DNA of 64,000 nucleotides. Source: UBA9076 sp964418835 (GTDB taxonomy: Bacteria; Bacillota_I; Bacilli_A; Erysipelotrichales; Erysipelotrichaceae). Made by a program: the position numbers and the translations under genes. Numbering within the stretch: the stretch's first letter is position 1; each line of letters begins with the position of its first letter. The notes beneath the pieces were generated by a model that did not search any database, had not been told where the DNA came from, and saw only the letters and a list, made by a program, of their open reading frames with translations. Location: positions 27,971 to 91,970 of the forward strand of contig CAYQNJ010000005.1 in the NCBI GenBank assembly GCA_964418835.1. The letters run 5' to 3'. Below are positions 35,407 through 44,337 of this stretch, in pieces.

Positions 35407-36695
35407 AAGTTAATATTATTGGGGCAGGGCTAGCTGGTTGTGAGGCTGCTTATCAACTTACAAAAAGAGGAATACCTGTTAGATTATATGAAATGAAACC
35501 TATCAAGTATTCAGATGCACATAGTAATGAAAACTTTGCAGAACTTGTATGTTCTAACTCTTTAAGGAGTGATCAATTAACTAATGCTGTAGGTGTTTTA
35601 AAGGCTGAGATGAGACTTTTAGATAGTTTGATACTTAGAGTTGCGGATAGTTGTAGATTGCCTGCTGGGAGTGCTTTAGCTGTTGATAGAGAAGAATTTT
35701 CTAGAAAGATTACAGAAGAAATAAAATCTAATCCTTTAATAGAGGTAGTCTATGAAGAGGTTAGTGAAATATTAGAAGGTCCTACTATTATTGCAAGTGG
35801 ACCTCTTACTAGTAGTAGACTATATGATTCAATAAAGAAACTTGTTGGTGATGATGGATTATATTTTTATGATGCTGCAGCTCCAATTGTTGAAAAAGAT
35901 AGTATTGATTTTGATATTGCATATTATAAATCTAGATATGATAAAGGTGAAGCTGACTATATAAATTGTCCTATGAATAAAGAAGAGTTTGATAGTTTTT
36001 ATGATAATTTGATTACTGCAGAAACAACTAAGATAAAAGACTTTGAAAAAGAAGTTTATTTTGAAGGGTGTATGCCTGTAGAGATTATGGCTAAAAGAGG
36101 TAGACAAACTCTTTTGTTTGGTCCAATGAAACCTGTTGGATTAGAGAAAGAAGGAGAAAGAAGACCTTATGCTGTTATTCAATTAAGACAGGATAATGTA
36201 TCCGATAGTTTATATAACATTGTTGGTTTTCAAACCCATTTAACATGGCCTGAACAAAAACGAATTATTCAAATGATTCCTGGTTTAAATAATGCTAGTA
36301 TCGTTAGATATGGTGTTATGCATAGGAATACATATATTAATTCTCCATTACATTTAAACAATGGTTATCAGTTTATAAAAAGACCTGATTTATTTTTTGC
36401 TGGTCAAGTTACTGGAGTTGAAGGTTATGTGGAAAGTAGTGCTAGTGGATTGTTAGCTGGTATAAACATGGCAAAGTATGTTAAGGGTGAAGCAATCTAT
36501 AATTTAAGTAATGAGACAATGATGGGTGCTTTGGCATATTATGTATCTCATGCTAGTAGTGATTCATTTCAACCTATGAATATTAATTTTGGTATTGTAA
36601 AGAGTATGGATAATGTTAAAAAGAAAGATAGAAAACAAGCTTATGGTGAAAGAGCTTTAGAAAAGATAAAAGAAGAGTTATGTCAAGAAATTTAA
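35403..36695 (+). CDS. trmFO: Folate-dependent tRNA (uracil-54-C5)-methyltransferase TrmFO
   Basis: Flavoprotein that makes m5U54 in tRNA with methylenetetrahydrofolate as carbon donor. The FAD site is IIGAGLAGCEAAYQL; further family segments are ENFAELVCSNSLRSD, LPAGSALAVDRE and FAGQVTGVEGYVES. 430 aa is standard. It overlaps topA by 4 nt and xerC by 16 nt; the topA-trmFO-xerC order is conserved in Bacillota. Confidence 0.97.
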   Translation: MKVNIIGAGLAGCEAAYQLTKRGIPVRLYEMKPIKYSDAHSNENFAELVCSNSLRSDQLTNAVGVLKAEMRLLDSLILRVADSCRLPAGSALAVDREEFSRKITEEIKSNPLIEVVYEEVSEILEGPTIIASGPLTSSRLYDSIKKLVGDDGLYFYDAAAPIVEKDSIDFDIAYYKSRYDKGEADYINCPMNKEEFDSFYDNLITAETTKIKDFEKEVYFEGCMPVEIMAKRGRQTLLFGPMKPVGLEKEGERRPYAVIQLRQDNVSDSLYNIVGFQTHLTWPEQKRIIQMIPGLNNASIVRYGVMHRNTYINSPLHLNNGYQFIKRPDLFFAGQVTGVEGYVESSASGLLAGINMAKYVKGEAIYNLSNETMMGALAYYVSHASSDSFQPMNINFGIVKSMDNVKKKDRKQAYGERALEKIKEELCQEI

Positions 36696-37597
36696 ATGAA
36701 TCTTTAAATAATTATTTGGATCACCTTAGTTTAACTCTTACAGGTTCATCAAGAACATACGATTCATATAATAGGGATATTTCTAGGTTTATTAATTATT
36801 TAAATGATAATGATATTTCAGATTTTAATAATGTTAGTAAAGAATTGGTTATGGATTATTTTACACAACTTAAAAGTGGTGTTGTTGGTGGTAAAAAATT
36901 ATCCAATTCTTCATTTTCTAGAAACTTATCTGCACTTAGATCTTTTTATAGATATTTAAATAAATATGAAAACGTAGAAATTAATCCAATTAAATCTTTT
37001 AGAAACCCTAAACCAGAAAAAAGATTACCTTCATTTTTATCTTTTGATGAAATAATGCAATTATTAGATGTATTTGATTTAAGTGATCCTATACAGTTAA
37101 GAAATAGAAGTATATTAGAAACTATATATGCTTGTGGCTTAAGAATTTCAGAGGCTACATCTTTAAAAATGAGTAATGTGAATTTAGATGAAAACTATCT
37201 AAGTGTTGTAGGAAAAGGGGATAAAGAAAGACTTGTACCTTTTTATAAAAGATGTTCTAAGGTATTAAGAAAATATAAAATTGAAGGTAGACCTTATTTA
37301 GTTAAAGAAGAAAATGATTTTATGTTTTTATCGACACATGGTAAGCCTATGTCTAATAGGAGTGTGCAATTATTATTACAGGATGCGGCTAATAAAGCGG
37401 GTATAAAAAATAATGTTCATCCACATATGTTAAGACATTCATTTGCTACACATTTATTAGATAATGGTGCTGACTTAAGAGTAGTACAAGAATTATTAGG
37501 ACATGAAAATTTATCTACAACCCAAATTTACACACATATAACTGTAGATAGGTTGAAAAGTGCTGTTAAAAAAGCACATCCACGTTCTAAGAAATAA
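36680..37597 (+). CDS. xerC: Tyrosine recombinase XerC
   Basis: Site-specific recombinase that resolves chromosome dimers at dif together with FtsK. SAM-like N-terminal domain, then the catalytic domain with R155 (CGLRISEA), HMLRHSFATH, GHENLSTTQ and the nucleophile Y284 (IYTHI). 305 aa. It starts inside trmFO. The housekeeping position after trmFO argues for XerC rather than a phage integrase. Confidence 0.93.
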   Translation: MSRNLNESLNNYLDHLSLTLTGSSRTYDSYNRDISRFINYLNDNDISDFNNVSKELVMDYFTQLKSGVVGGKKLSNSSFSRNLSALRSFYRYLNKYENVEINPIKSFRNPKPEKRLPSFLSFDEIMQLLDVFDLSDPIQLRNRSILETIYACGLRISEATSLKMSNVNLDENYLSVVGKGDKERLVPFYKRCSKVLRKYKIEGRPYLVKEENDFMFLSTHGKPMSNRSVQLLLQDAANKAGIKNNVHPHMLRHSFATHLLDNGADLRVVQELLGHENLSTTQIYTHITVDRLKSAVKKAHPRSKK

Positions 37598-37598
37598 C

Positions 37599-37627
37599 TT
37601 GTTTAAGTTACTACAATATGATATATT
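37599..37627 (+). promoter_or_regulatory. Promoter for rpsB-tsf
   Basis: TTGTTT (37599-37604), 17-nt spacer, TATATT (37622-37627) with a TGA extension. It begins one base after the xerC stop. Confidence 0.75.
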
Positions 37628-37633
37628 ATTAAA

Positions 37634-37733
37634 TGGCGCTTTTTATAGCGTACTACACACATCATGGATTCATTGATCCGTGCGCATTTGCGTTATCAAT
37701 GTTGGAAGTGATGGAGGAAACAACGGAAAGTGA
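37634..37733 (+). promoter_or_regulatory. rpsB 5' leader with hairpins, candidate S2 autoregulatory RNA
   Basis: Roughly 110 nt separate the predicted transcription start from the rpsB start, much longer than other leaders here. Local stems include GCGCT/AGCGT near 37636-37650, ATGGAT/ATCCGT around a 6-nt loop, and CGC/GCG. The transcript also begins GGCGC, like the rplS leader. Autoregulation by S2 is known in several bacteria; here it is inferred from length and structure only. Confidence 0.4.
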
Positions 37734-37744
37734 GGAAAATAAAA

Positions 37745-38680
37745 ATGGCTGTTGTTACTATGAGAAAACTACTAGAGAGTGGTGTTCATTTCGGACATCA
37801 AACTCGCCGCTGGAACCCTAAAATGAAACCGTATATTTATACAGCAAAAAACGGGGTTTACATTATTGATTTAGAAAAATCAATGCCAATGATTGAAACT
37901 GCATACAATAAACTAAAAGAAATTTCTGAAAGAGGTGGAAAAGTACTATTTGTTGGTACTAAGAAACAAGCTCAAACAGTAATTCTTGAAGAATCATTAC
38001 GTTCTGGTTCATTCTATGTTAGCCAAAGATGGTTAGGAGGAATCTTAACTAACTTCCGTACAATTCAAAAAAGTATTAAAAGACTTCTTGAAATTGAAGA
38101 GATGGATAACAGTGGAACAATTAATGTTTACAAGAAAAAAGAAATTGCTGTATTAAGAAAGAAAAAAGATAGATTAGAAAATTTCCTAGGTGGTATTAAG
38201 GAAATGAAAAAACTACCTGATGCTATATTTGTTGTAGATCCTACTGAAGAATACAATGCAGTAGCTGAAGCTAGAAAACTTGGAATCCCTGTATTTGCAT
38301 TAATTGATACTAATGCTGATCCAGATCCAATTGATTATCCAATTCCATCTAATGATGATGCTGTAGGAGCAATAACTCTAATGGTTACTTTAATGGCTGA
38401 TGCTATTGTTGAAGGTAAAGGTGGAGTATTAAGTGTGGCTCATCAAGAAGATGATACTGATGATATTACAATGAGCGATGTTATGATTAGAGTAGAAGAA
38501 CAAGCTGCTGAAAATGAAAGACGTCGTCGTCAAAAATTTGAAGAAAGACGTGCTGCTCAGGCTGCAAGAAGAGGAAATTCTGAACGTCGTTTCATCAAAC
38601 GTGATAATAGACCTACAGAAAATACTGAAGTTAAAAAAGTAGAAAAAGTAGAAGAAACTGTAAAGGAGGAAACTAAATAA
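37745..38680 (+). CDS. rpsB: Ribosomal protein S2 with long charged C-terminal extension
   Basis: 30S protein, 311 aa from the ATG at 37745 (MAVVTMRKLLESGVHFGH), with GAGG correctly placed. Core motifs HQTRRWNPKMKPYI, VGTKKQAQ and SQRWLGGILTNF are present. The usual protein ends at about 245 residues; here about 65 further residues form an Arg/Glu-rich helix (ENERRRRQKFEERR) and then a Lys/Glu/Val tail. The extension keeps the CGT arginine codons of a highly expressed gene, so it is a genuine part. Tsf overlaps the stop by one base. Confidence 0.96.
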   Translation: MAVVTMRKLLESGVHFGHQTRRWNPKMKPYIYTAKNGVYIIDLEKSMPMIETAYNKLKEISERGGKVLFVGTKKQAQTVILEESLRSGSFYVSQRWLGGILTNFRTIQKSIKRLLEIEEMDNSGTINVYKKKEIAVLRKKKDRLENFLGGIKEMKKLPDAIFVVDPTEEYNAVAEARKLGIPVFALIDTNADPDPIDYPIPSNDDAVGAITLMVTLMADAIVEGKGGVLSVAHQEDDTDDITMSDVMIRVEEQAAENERRRRQKFEERRAAQAARRGNSERRFIKRDNRPTENTEVKKVEKVEETVKEETK

Positions 38681-39567
38681 TGACAATTACTGCCGCTCTA
38701 GTTAAAGAGTTAAGAGACCTTACTGGTGCAGGGATGATGGATTGTAAAAAAGCCCTTCAAGAAAATGATGGTGATATCCAAAAGTCTATTGACTGGTTAA
38801 GAGAACAAGGAATTGCTAAAAGTGCTAAAAAATCTGGAAGAATTGCCGCTGAAGGATTATCAAGAGTTAAGGTTGATGGAAATAAAGCTTGCTTAATTGA
38901 AGTTAACTCAGAAACAGACTTTGTTGCACAAAATGAACAATTCTTATCTTTATTAGAAAAAACTGTTGATGCTGTATTAGCTAATAGTCCAGCAAACATG
39001 GAAGAAGCTTTAAATATTAATGTTGATGGATCTTCATTAAGCGATTTATTTGTTGAAGCAACAGCAACAATTGGTGAAAAAATAAGTTTTAGAAGATTTG
39101 AAATTTTAGAAAAGAATGATGATGAATTATTTGGGACTTATATGCACATGGGTGGAAAGATTAGCGCTTGTGTTGTAGTTAAGGGAACAAGTGAAGAAGT
39201 TGCTAAAGATATGGCAATGCAAGTAGCTTCAATGTCACCTCAATATGTTTCTAGAGATGATATGCCAAAAGAAATAATTGAACATGAAAGAGCTGTTCAA
39301 GAAGGTCTTGTAAAAAATGATGAATCATTACAAGGTAAACCAGAAAAAGTATTACTAGGTATTGTTGAAGGAAGATTATCAAAATCTTTACAAGACATTG
39401 CACTAGTTGATCAAATATTCTTCAAAAACCAAGATATAAAATGTGGACAATATCTAAAAGAAAATAATTCAACAGTTGTTAAATTTGTAAAATATGCTGT
39501 TGGTGAAGGTATTGAAAAAAGAGAAGAGAATTTTGCTGAAGAAGTAGCAAAACAAATTGGTAAATAA
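38680..39567 (+). CDS. tsf: Elongation factor Ts
   Basis: Nucleotide-exchange factor for EF-Tu. The N-terminal UBA-like domain reads VKELRDLTGAGMMDCKKAL and the EF-Tu contact motif is SETDFVAQNEQF. 295 aa. The start shares a base with the rpsB stop (TAATG), with AAAGGAGG just upstream; it ends in a strong terminator. Confidence 0.97.
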   Translation: MTITAALVKELRDLTGAGMMDCKKALQENDGDIQKSIDWLREQGIAKSAKKSGRIAAEGLSRVKVDGNKACLIEVNSETDFVAQNEQFLSLLEKTVDAVLANSPANMEEALNINVDGSSLSDLFVEATATIGEKISFRRFEILEKNDDELFGTYMHMGGKISACVVVKGTSEEVAKDMAMQVASMSPQYVSRDDMPKEIIEHERAVQEGLVKNDESLQGKPEKVLLGIVEGRLSKSLQDIALVDQIFFKNQDIKCGQYLKENNSTVVKFVKYAVGEGIEKREENFAEEVAKQIGK

Positions 39568-39592
39568 GGCACTTAAAGTGCCTTTTTTTAAT
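39566..39592 (+). terminator. Terminator after tsf
   Basis: AAGGCAC-TTAAA-GTGCCTT followed by seven Ts in total. Confidence 0.9.
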
Positions 39593-39628
39593 ATTTTCCT
39601 TGTTTTGTAGTAATGTTAATCAAGATAG

Positions 39629-39637
39629 TGTTATAAT
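39629..39637 (+). promoter_or_regulatory. Extended -10 promoter for pyrH-frr
   Basis: TGTTATAAT 28 nt before pyrH; no well-spaced -35. Confidence 0.6.
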
Positions 39638-39664
39638 ATTTTTAACAGAAATAGGAGAATTTAA

Positions 39665-40378
39665 ATGTATAAAAGAATACTATTGAAGTTAAGTGGAGAA
39701 GCGTTATCAGCGAATGGTAATAATTTCGATCCAGAAGTTTTAAGAGGGCTTGCAAGTGAAATTAAGGAAATCCATGACTTAGGTGTAGAAATTGCAATCG
39801 TAGTTGGTGGTGGTAATTTTATTAGAGGTAAAATTGCTGAGAAAATGGGTATTGAAAGAGTACAAGCTGACTATATGGGAATGCTAGCAACTGTTATCAA
39901 TGCATTAGCTATTCAAAGTGCATTAGAAACAGCTGATGTACCTACTAGAGTACAAACAGCTATTGATATGCCTAAAGTTGCTGAACCATTTATTGGAAGA
40001 CGTGCTATTAGACACTTAGAAAAAGGAAGAGTTGTAATCTTTGGTGGAGGGACTGGTAGTCCTTATTTCTCTACAGATACTACAGCAGCTTTAAGAGCTT
40101 CAGAAATAGATGCGGATGTAATACTTATGGCTAAAAATGGTGTGGATGGTGTATATTCTGCTGATCCAAAACTAGATTCAAGTGCTGTAAAATATGATTC
40201 ATTAAATTATATGGATTTATTACAAAAAGAATTACAGGTTATGGATGCAACTGCAACTAGTATGTGTATGAATAATGATATAGATTTAGTTGTATTTAAT
40301 ATGAATGAACATGGTAATATTAAAAGAGCAACATTAGGTGAAAGTATAGGGACAGTTATTAAGAAGGGAGCAAAATAA
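39665..40378 (+). CDS. pyrH: UMP kinase
   Basis: Hexameric amino-acid-kinase-fold enzyme making UDP from UMP. Motifs KRILLKLSGEAL, VVGGGNFIRGK, and DTTAALRASEIDADVILMAKNGVDGVY. 237 aa. AGGAG precedes the ATG. Its stop overlaps the frr start by one base. Confidence 0.97.
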   Translation: MYKRILLKLSGEALSANGNNFDPEVLRGLASEIKEIHDLGVEIAIVVGGGNFIRGKIAEKMGIERVQADYMGMLATVINALAIQSALETADVPTRVQTAIDMPKVAEPFIGRRAIRHLEKGRVVIFGGGTGSPYFSTDTTAALRASEIDADVILMAKNGVDGVYSADPKLDSSAVKYDSLNYMDLLQKELQVMDATATSMCMNNDIDLVVFNMNEHGNIKRATLGESIGTVIKKGAK

Positions 40379-40926
40379 TGTCATACGATGAATTAATTTA
40401 TATGGAAGATAAGATGGAGAAAGTTATAGTCCATTTTGAAAATGAGCTAAAAAGTATTAGGACAGGACAAGCAAATACAAATATGCTTGATGTGGTAGAA
40501 GTTGATTACTATGGTTCTATGACACCAGTTAAACAAATTGCAAGTGTTTCAATACAAGAAGGAAGAACTTTTGTAATTAAACCTTATGATTCTAATAGTT
40601 TAAAAGATATTGAAAAGGCTATTAATGTGGCAGATTTAGGTATTACACCTCAAAATGATGGAACTGTAATTAGATTAACAGTACCTAAGTTAACTGAAGA
40701 TACACGTAGAGATATGGTTAAGAAAGTTAATAAGATTGGTGAAGAAGCCAAAGTTAATATCAGAAATATCAGAAGAGACTATAATGATTCCACAAAAAAG
40801 AACAAAGAAATTTCTGAAGATATTCAAAAGAATATTATAGAAGAAATTCAAAAGATTACAGATTCTTTTATAAAGAAAATAGATGAGATAGCATCAAATA
40901 AAGAGAAAGAAGTAATGAAGGTATAA
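40378..40926 (+). CDS. frr: Ribosome recycling factor
   Basis: Splits post-termination ribosomes with EF-G. The three-helix bundle sequence is typical: ELKSIRTGQANTNMLD, VDYYGSMTPVKQIASVS and LTEDTRRDMVKKVNKIGEEAKV. 182 aa. Coupled to pyrH (TAATG) and followed by a terminator. Confidence 0.97.
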   Translation: MSYDELIYMEDKMEKVIVHFENELKSIRTGQANTNMLDVVEVDYYGSMTPVKQIASVSIQEGRTFVIKPYDSNSLKDIEKAINVADLGITPQNDGTVIRLTVPKLTEDTRRDMVKKVNKIGEEAKVNIRNIRRDYNDSTKKNKEISEDIQKNIIEEIQKITDSFIKKIDEIASNKEKEVMKV

Positions 40927-40948
40927 AGATGCTATAAGCATCTTTTTC
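40925..40948 (+). terminator. Terminator after frr
   Basis: AAGATGCT-ATA-AGCATCTT followed by TTT, directly after the stop. Confidence 0.85.
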
Positions 40949-40953
40949 ATATT

Positions 40954-41598
40954 ATGATAATTAGTGAAGAAAAATTGAAAGGTATTTTAAATAGTAATGA
41001 AGATTATGAATACTTTTTATATTTAATTAAGTCTAATGGTAAATCTAAAGAAATAGTTGAAAATATAAAAAAGGTATTTGAAATTGATTATATTGATCCT
41101 ATTAATGAGTATTTAATTATTATGTTAAATAATTTAGAGATTAGTGATGAGGTTGTGGATTTTATAAATACTGAATTAATGTATTCTATTCGAGTAGGTT
41201 ATAGTAAATATACCAAGGGTAGTAGTAATATAGTTGATGCCTATAACCAAGCAAATAAAGCATTAGAAATGGTTTATTTATTTGGTATTGATAGAATTGT
41301 ATATGGCTACGGTAATAATAAAATTGATAATCTTATTAGTAGTTTCAATGATGAACAGATTGAATATCTTAAAAGTAATTATGATTTAAACAACTTAAAT
41401 GAAGATGATATATTAACTATTAATACTTTTATTAGTTGTGATTTAAATATAGCGCAAGCTTCTAGAGAGTTATTCTTACATAGAAACACTTTAATTTATA
41501 GGTTAGATAGAATTTATAGAATTACTAATCTAGATGTAAGAAAGTTTGATGATGCATTAGTTTTAAGAATATTATTGTTATTTAAGTTTAAAATATAA
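40954..41598 (+). CDS. CdaR/PucR-type helix-turn-helix regulator, N-terminally short
   Basis: 214-aa protein with a C-terminal PucR-type HTH_30 domain: DLNIAQASRELFLHRNTLIY then RLDRIYRITNLDV. Residues 75-130 resemble the GGDEF-like middle domain of CdaR regulators (RVGYSKYTKG..DAYNQANKALEM). No N-terminal sugar-diacid or V4R sensor domain precedes these. No good ribosome binding site is visible because the frr terminator lies just upstream. It sits directly before an MsmK/UgpC ATPase gene, so control of sugar uptake is a reasonable inference. Confidence 0.75.
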   Translation: MIISEEKLKGILNSNEDYEYFLYLIKSNGKSKEIVENIKKVFEIDYIDPINEYLIIMLNNLEISDEVVDFINTELMYSIRVGYSKYTKGSSNIVDAYNQANKALEMVYLFGIDRIVYGYGNNKIDNLISSFNDEQIEYLKSNYDLNNLNEDDILTINTFISCDLNIAQASRELFLHRNTLIYRLDRIYRITNLDVRKFDDALVLRILLLFKFKI

Positions 41599-41603
41599 AA
41601 ATT

Positions 41604-41627
41604 TGGTTATTTTAACCATATTTTTTT
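41604..41627 (+). terminator. Terminator after the CdaR/PucR-type gene
   Basis: TGGTTA-TTT-TAACCA followed by TATTTTTTT. Confidence 0.8.
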
Positions 41628-41669
41628 ATGTATAAAGGGTTTAGGATATAGACATTAAGGAGTTTGAAT

Positions 41670-42779
41670 ATGGCACATATATCACTAAAAAATATTGATA
41701 AAACTTATCCAAATGGTTTTAAGGCAGTAAAGAATTTTAATTTGGAAATTGAAGATAATGAATTTATTATCTTTGTTGGTCCTTCTGGTTGTGGTAAATC
41801 TACTACACTAAGAATGATTGCTGGACTTGAAGACATCACTGGTGGAGACTTACTTATTGATGGTGTAAGAATGAATGATGTTGAACCAAAGGATAGAGAT
41901 ATCGCAATGGTATTCCAAAACTATGCATTATATCCACATATGAGTGTTTTTGATAATATGGCTTTTGGGTTAAAACTAAGAAAGATGCCAAAAGATGAAA
42001 TTAAGAAGAAGGTTGAAGAAGCTGCTGAAATACTTGATTTAGGACCATTATTAGATAGAAAGCCTAAACAATTATCTGGTGGACAAAGACAACGTGTTGC
42101 TATGGGTAGAGCTATAGTAAGAAATCCTAAAGTATTCTTAATGGATGAACCTTTAAGTAACTTAGATGCTAAGTTAAGAGTTCAAATGAGAACTGAAATT
42201 TCTAAATTACATCAAAGATTAAATGCGACTATTATTTATGTAACTCATGATCAAACTGAAGCTATGACACTTGGTACAAGAATTGTTGTTATGTCTGATG
42301 GTGTTATGCAACAAGTTGATACACCAACTAATTTATATGATAAACCTGATAATTTATTTGTTGCTTCATTTATAGGTTCTCCTCAAATGAACTTTATTGT
42401 AGCAACATTTGAAGTAAGAGAAGGTAAAGGTTATCTAGTATTTGATGGTCATGATATTGAAATACCTGATTATAAAACTAAGATTCTAAAGGATAATGGA
42501 TATGTTGGTAAGAAAGTAATGATGGGTATTAGACCTGAAGATTTATATGATCCAGACTTATCATTAAAACCATTAAAAGAAAAACTACATGTTAAAGTTT
42601 CTGTATATGAAATGGTTGGGGCTGAAGTGTTCTTATACTTTGATTTACTAGGTTCTAATCTAACAGCTAGGGTAGATCCTAAGACAAAAGCAAGAGTAGG
42701 AGATAATATTAGCTTACTAGTTGATACAGATAAGATTCATGTGTTTGAATTAGAAACAGAAAAGAAAATAGTTGACTAA
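41670..42779 (+). CDS. msmK: Multi-sugar ABC transporter ATPase (UgpC/MsmK family)
   Basis: CUT1-type ATPase, 369 aa, which in related bacteria energises several carbohydrate importers. Walker A GPSGCGKST, Q-loop VFQNYALYPHM, signature LSGGQRQRVAMGRAIV, Walker B FLMDEPLSNLD and the H-loop YVTHDQTEA are all intact; TOBE-type regulatory domain from about 235. The ATG at 41670 follows AAGGAG; a TTG two codons upstream is less well placed. No permease or binding protein is nearby, consistent with a shared ATPase serving remote systems. Confidence 0.93.
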   Translation: MAHISLKNIDKTYPNGFKAVKNFNLEIEDNEFIIFVGPSGCGKSTTLRMIAGLEDITGGDLLIDGVRMNDVEPKDRDIAMVFQNYALYPHMSVFDNMAFGLKLRKMPKDEIKKKVEEAAEILDLGPLLDRKPKQLSGGQRQRVAMGRAIVRNPKVFLMDEPLSNLDAKLRVQMRTEISKLHQRLNATIIYVTHDQTEAMTLGTRIVVMSDGVMQQVDTPTNLYDKPDNLFVASFIGSPQMNFIVATFEVREGKGYLVFDGHDIEIPDYKTKILKDNGYVGKKVMMGIRPEDLYDPDLSLKPLKEKLHVKVSVYEMVGAEVFLYFDLLGSNLTARVDPKTKARVGDNISLLVDTDKIHVFELETEKKIVD

Positions 42780-42802
42780 ACTCTCATTATTGAGAGTTTT
42801 TA
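42778..42802 (+). terminator. Terminator after the sugar ABC ATPase gene
   Basis: AAACTCTCA-TTAT-TGAGAGTTT followed by TTAT. Confidence 0.88.
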
Positions 42803-42829
42803 TATGTAAAGTATTTTTTTATTACTATA

Positions 42830-42838
42830 TGTTATAAT
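42830..42838 (+). promoter_or_regulatory. Extended -10 promoter for the uppS envelope operon
   Basis: TGTTATAAT 24 nt upstream of uppS with no clear -35. Confidence 0.6.
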
Positions 42839-42861
42839 TATTTAGAAAAAGAGGATTTATT

Positions 42862-43557
42862 ATGAGTAGTTTAAAACATGTTGCCATTATTATGGATGGT
42901 AATGGTAGATGGGCAAAATCTAAAGGATATCCTAGGACACAAGGTCATTTAGTTGGTACAGATAATGTTAGAAACATTGCTATTGCTGCTAATGATCAAG
43001 GTATTGAAGTTCTTACTGTTTATGCATTTAGTACAGAGAATTGGAAAAGGTCTAAGGATGAAGTTGATTATTTAATGAAATTACCATTTGTGTTTTTTAA
43101 TAAGTTTATTAAAGAACTTATGGAAAAAAATATAAAAATATCTATGATAGGAGAAATGGATGATATTCCAAAAGATACTGCTAGAGTTTTGCAAAAAGCA
43201 ATTGATGAAACAGCTAATAATACAGGTATGGTTTTAAACTTTGCGATGAACTATGGATCTAGAAGAGAAATAGTTAGTGGTATTAATAAAATTTTAGAAG
43301 AATATAAAAAAAATAATTCCTTAGAAATTACTGAAGAAAACTTTAATAGTTATTTATATACAAAAGATTTTCCTGATGTTGATTTAATGATAAGGACTAG
43401 TGGTGAACAAAGAATATCTAATTTCTTGTTGTGGCAATTGGCTTATAGTGAACTAATGTTTGTAGAGGAATCATGGCCCGAGTTTACTCCTGAGTTATTT
43501 GTAAAGTGTTTAAAAGATTTTGAGTCACGTGATAGAAGGTTTGGGGGAATAAAGTAG
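42862..43557 (+). CDS. uppS: Undecaprenyl diphosphate synthase (isoprenyl transferase)
   Basis: Makes the C55 lipid carrier for wall polymers by cis-condensation of isopentenyl units. The catalytic Asp is D12 in IIMDGNGRWAK; further motifs are VYAFSTENWKR and RTSGEQRISNFLLWQ. 231 aa. GAGG precedes the ATG. First gene of a long envelope operon; its stop overlaps the cdsA GTG start. Confidence 0.97.
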   Translation: MSSLKHVAIIMDGNGRWAKSKGYPRTQGHLVGTDNVRNIAIAANDQGIEVLTVYAFSTENWKRSKDEVDYLMKLPFVFFNKFIKELMEKNIKISMIGEMDDIPKDTARVLQKAIDETANNTGMVLNFAMNYGSRREIVSGINKILEEYKKNNSLEITEENFNSYLYTKDFPDVDLMIRTSGEQRISNFLLWQLAYSELMFVEESWPEFTPELFVKCLKDFESRDRRFGGIK

Positions 43558-44330
43558 TGAAACAACGTATAATCACAGCTTTTGTAATAATAGCATTGGT
43601 TATACCTCCTATCATTTATGGTGGTATTCCTTTAAGGATTTTAATTTTTACTATATGTGCTATTGCATCTTATGAGATTGTTACATTAAGAAGTAAAGAG
43701 CCAGATTGGCCTTTAGCTGTTTTTACGTTTCTTTCTATAGTTGTTATGTATAATGTAAATAATACATATTATGTTCCTATGTTATCGCTTTATATTATTT
43801 TCTTATTTTTAATACATTTAACTAGTAAAACATTTGATATTGATGCATTATCTTATATGTTGTTAATTTCTTTGATTCTAACAATAGCTTGTAAAGGTAT
43901 TATTCAAATATATGAGATAGGTATAGCGGATGTTTTCTATGTAGCTATTGCATGTTATGTAACTGATGCTATGGCATATTTTACTGGTGTTAAATTTGGT
44001 AAACATAAGATGATACCTAGAATATCTCCTAATAAAACATGGGAAGGATCTATAGGTGGGTATATATTTGGTTTTGCAATATCATTAATATTTGGATTTT
44101 TCTTTTTATCTATTCCATCGTATGTGTTAATATTTTTATCATTGACACTACCTATTGTTGCTCAAATTGGAGATTTATCTTTTAGTGCTATTAAAAGGCA
44201 TTATAATTTAAAGGATTTTGGGACAATCTTTCCAGGACATGGTGGTGTATTAGATAGAATAGATAGTTTATTATTTTGTATTATATATACATATGCAATA
44301 TATATTTATATGGCTAATTTATTTATATAG
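43557..44330 (+). CDS. cdsA: Phosphatidate cytidylyltransferase
   Basis: Multi-pass membrane enzyme forming CDP-diacylglycerol, substrate of PgsA at 4.9 kb. The C-terminal signature SAIKRHYNLKDFGTIFPGHG is complete. 257 aa with seven or eight hydrophobic segments. It starts at a GTG that shares its first base with the uppS stop. Confidence 0.95.
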   Translation: MKQRIITAFVIIALVIPPIIYGGIPLRILIFTICAIASYEIVTLRSKEPDWPLAVFTFLSIVVMYNVNNTYYVPMLSLYIIFLFLIHLTSKTFDIDALSYMLLISLILTIACKGIIQIYEIGIADVFYVAIACYVTDAMAYFTGVKFGKHKMIPRISPNKTWEGSIGGYIFGFAISLIFGFFFLSIPSYVLIFLSLTLPIVAQIGDLSFSAIKRHYNLKDFGTIFPGHGGVLDRIDSLLFCIIYTYAIYIYMANLFI

Positions 44331-44337
44331 GTGAATT

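Noticed and set aside
36680..37597. Tyrosine recombinase as a sign of an integrated element
   Set aside because: Its place after topA-trmFO and overlap with trmFO show it is housekeeping XerC; no attachment repeats or phage genes are nearby.
37633..37821. A 62-codon open frame across the rpsB leader
   Set aside because: It overlaps rpsB in another frame, has no ribosome binding site and no resemblance to a leader peptide; the leader is better explained as structured RNA.
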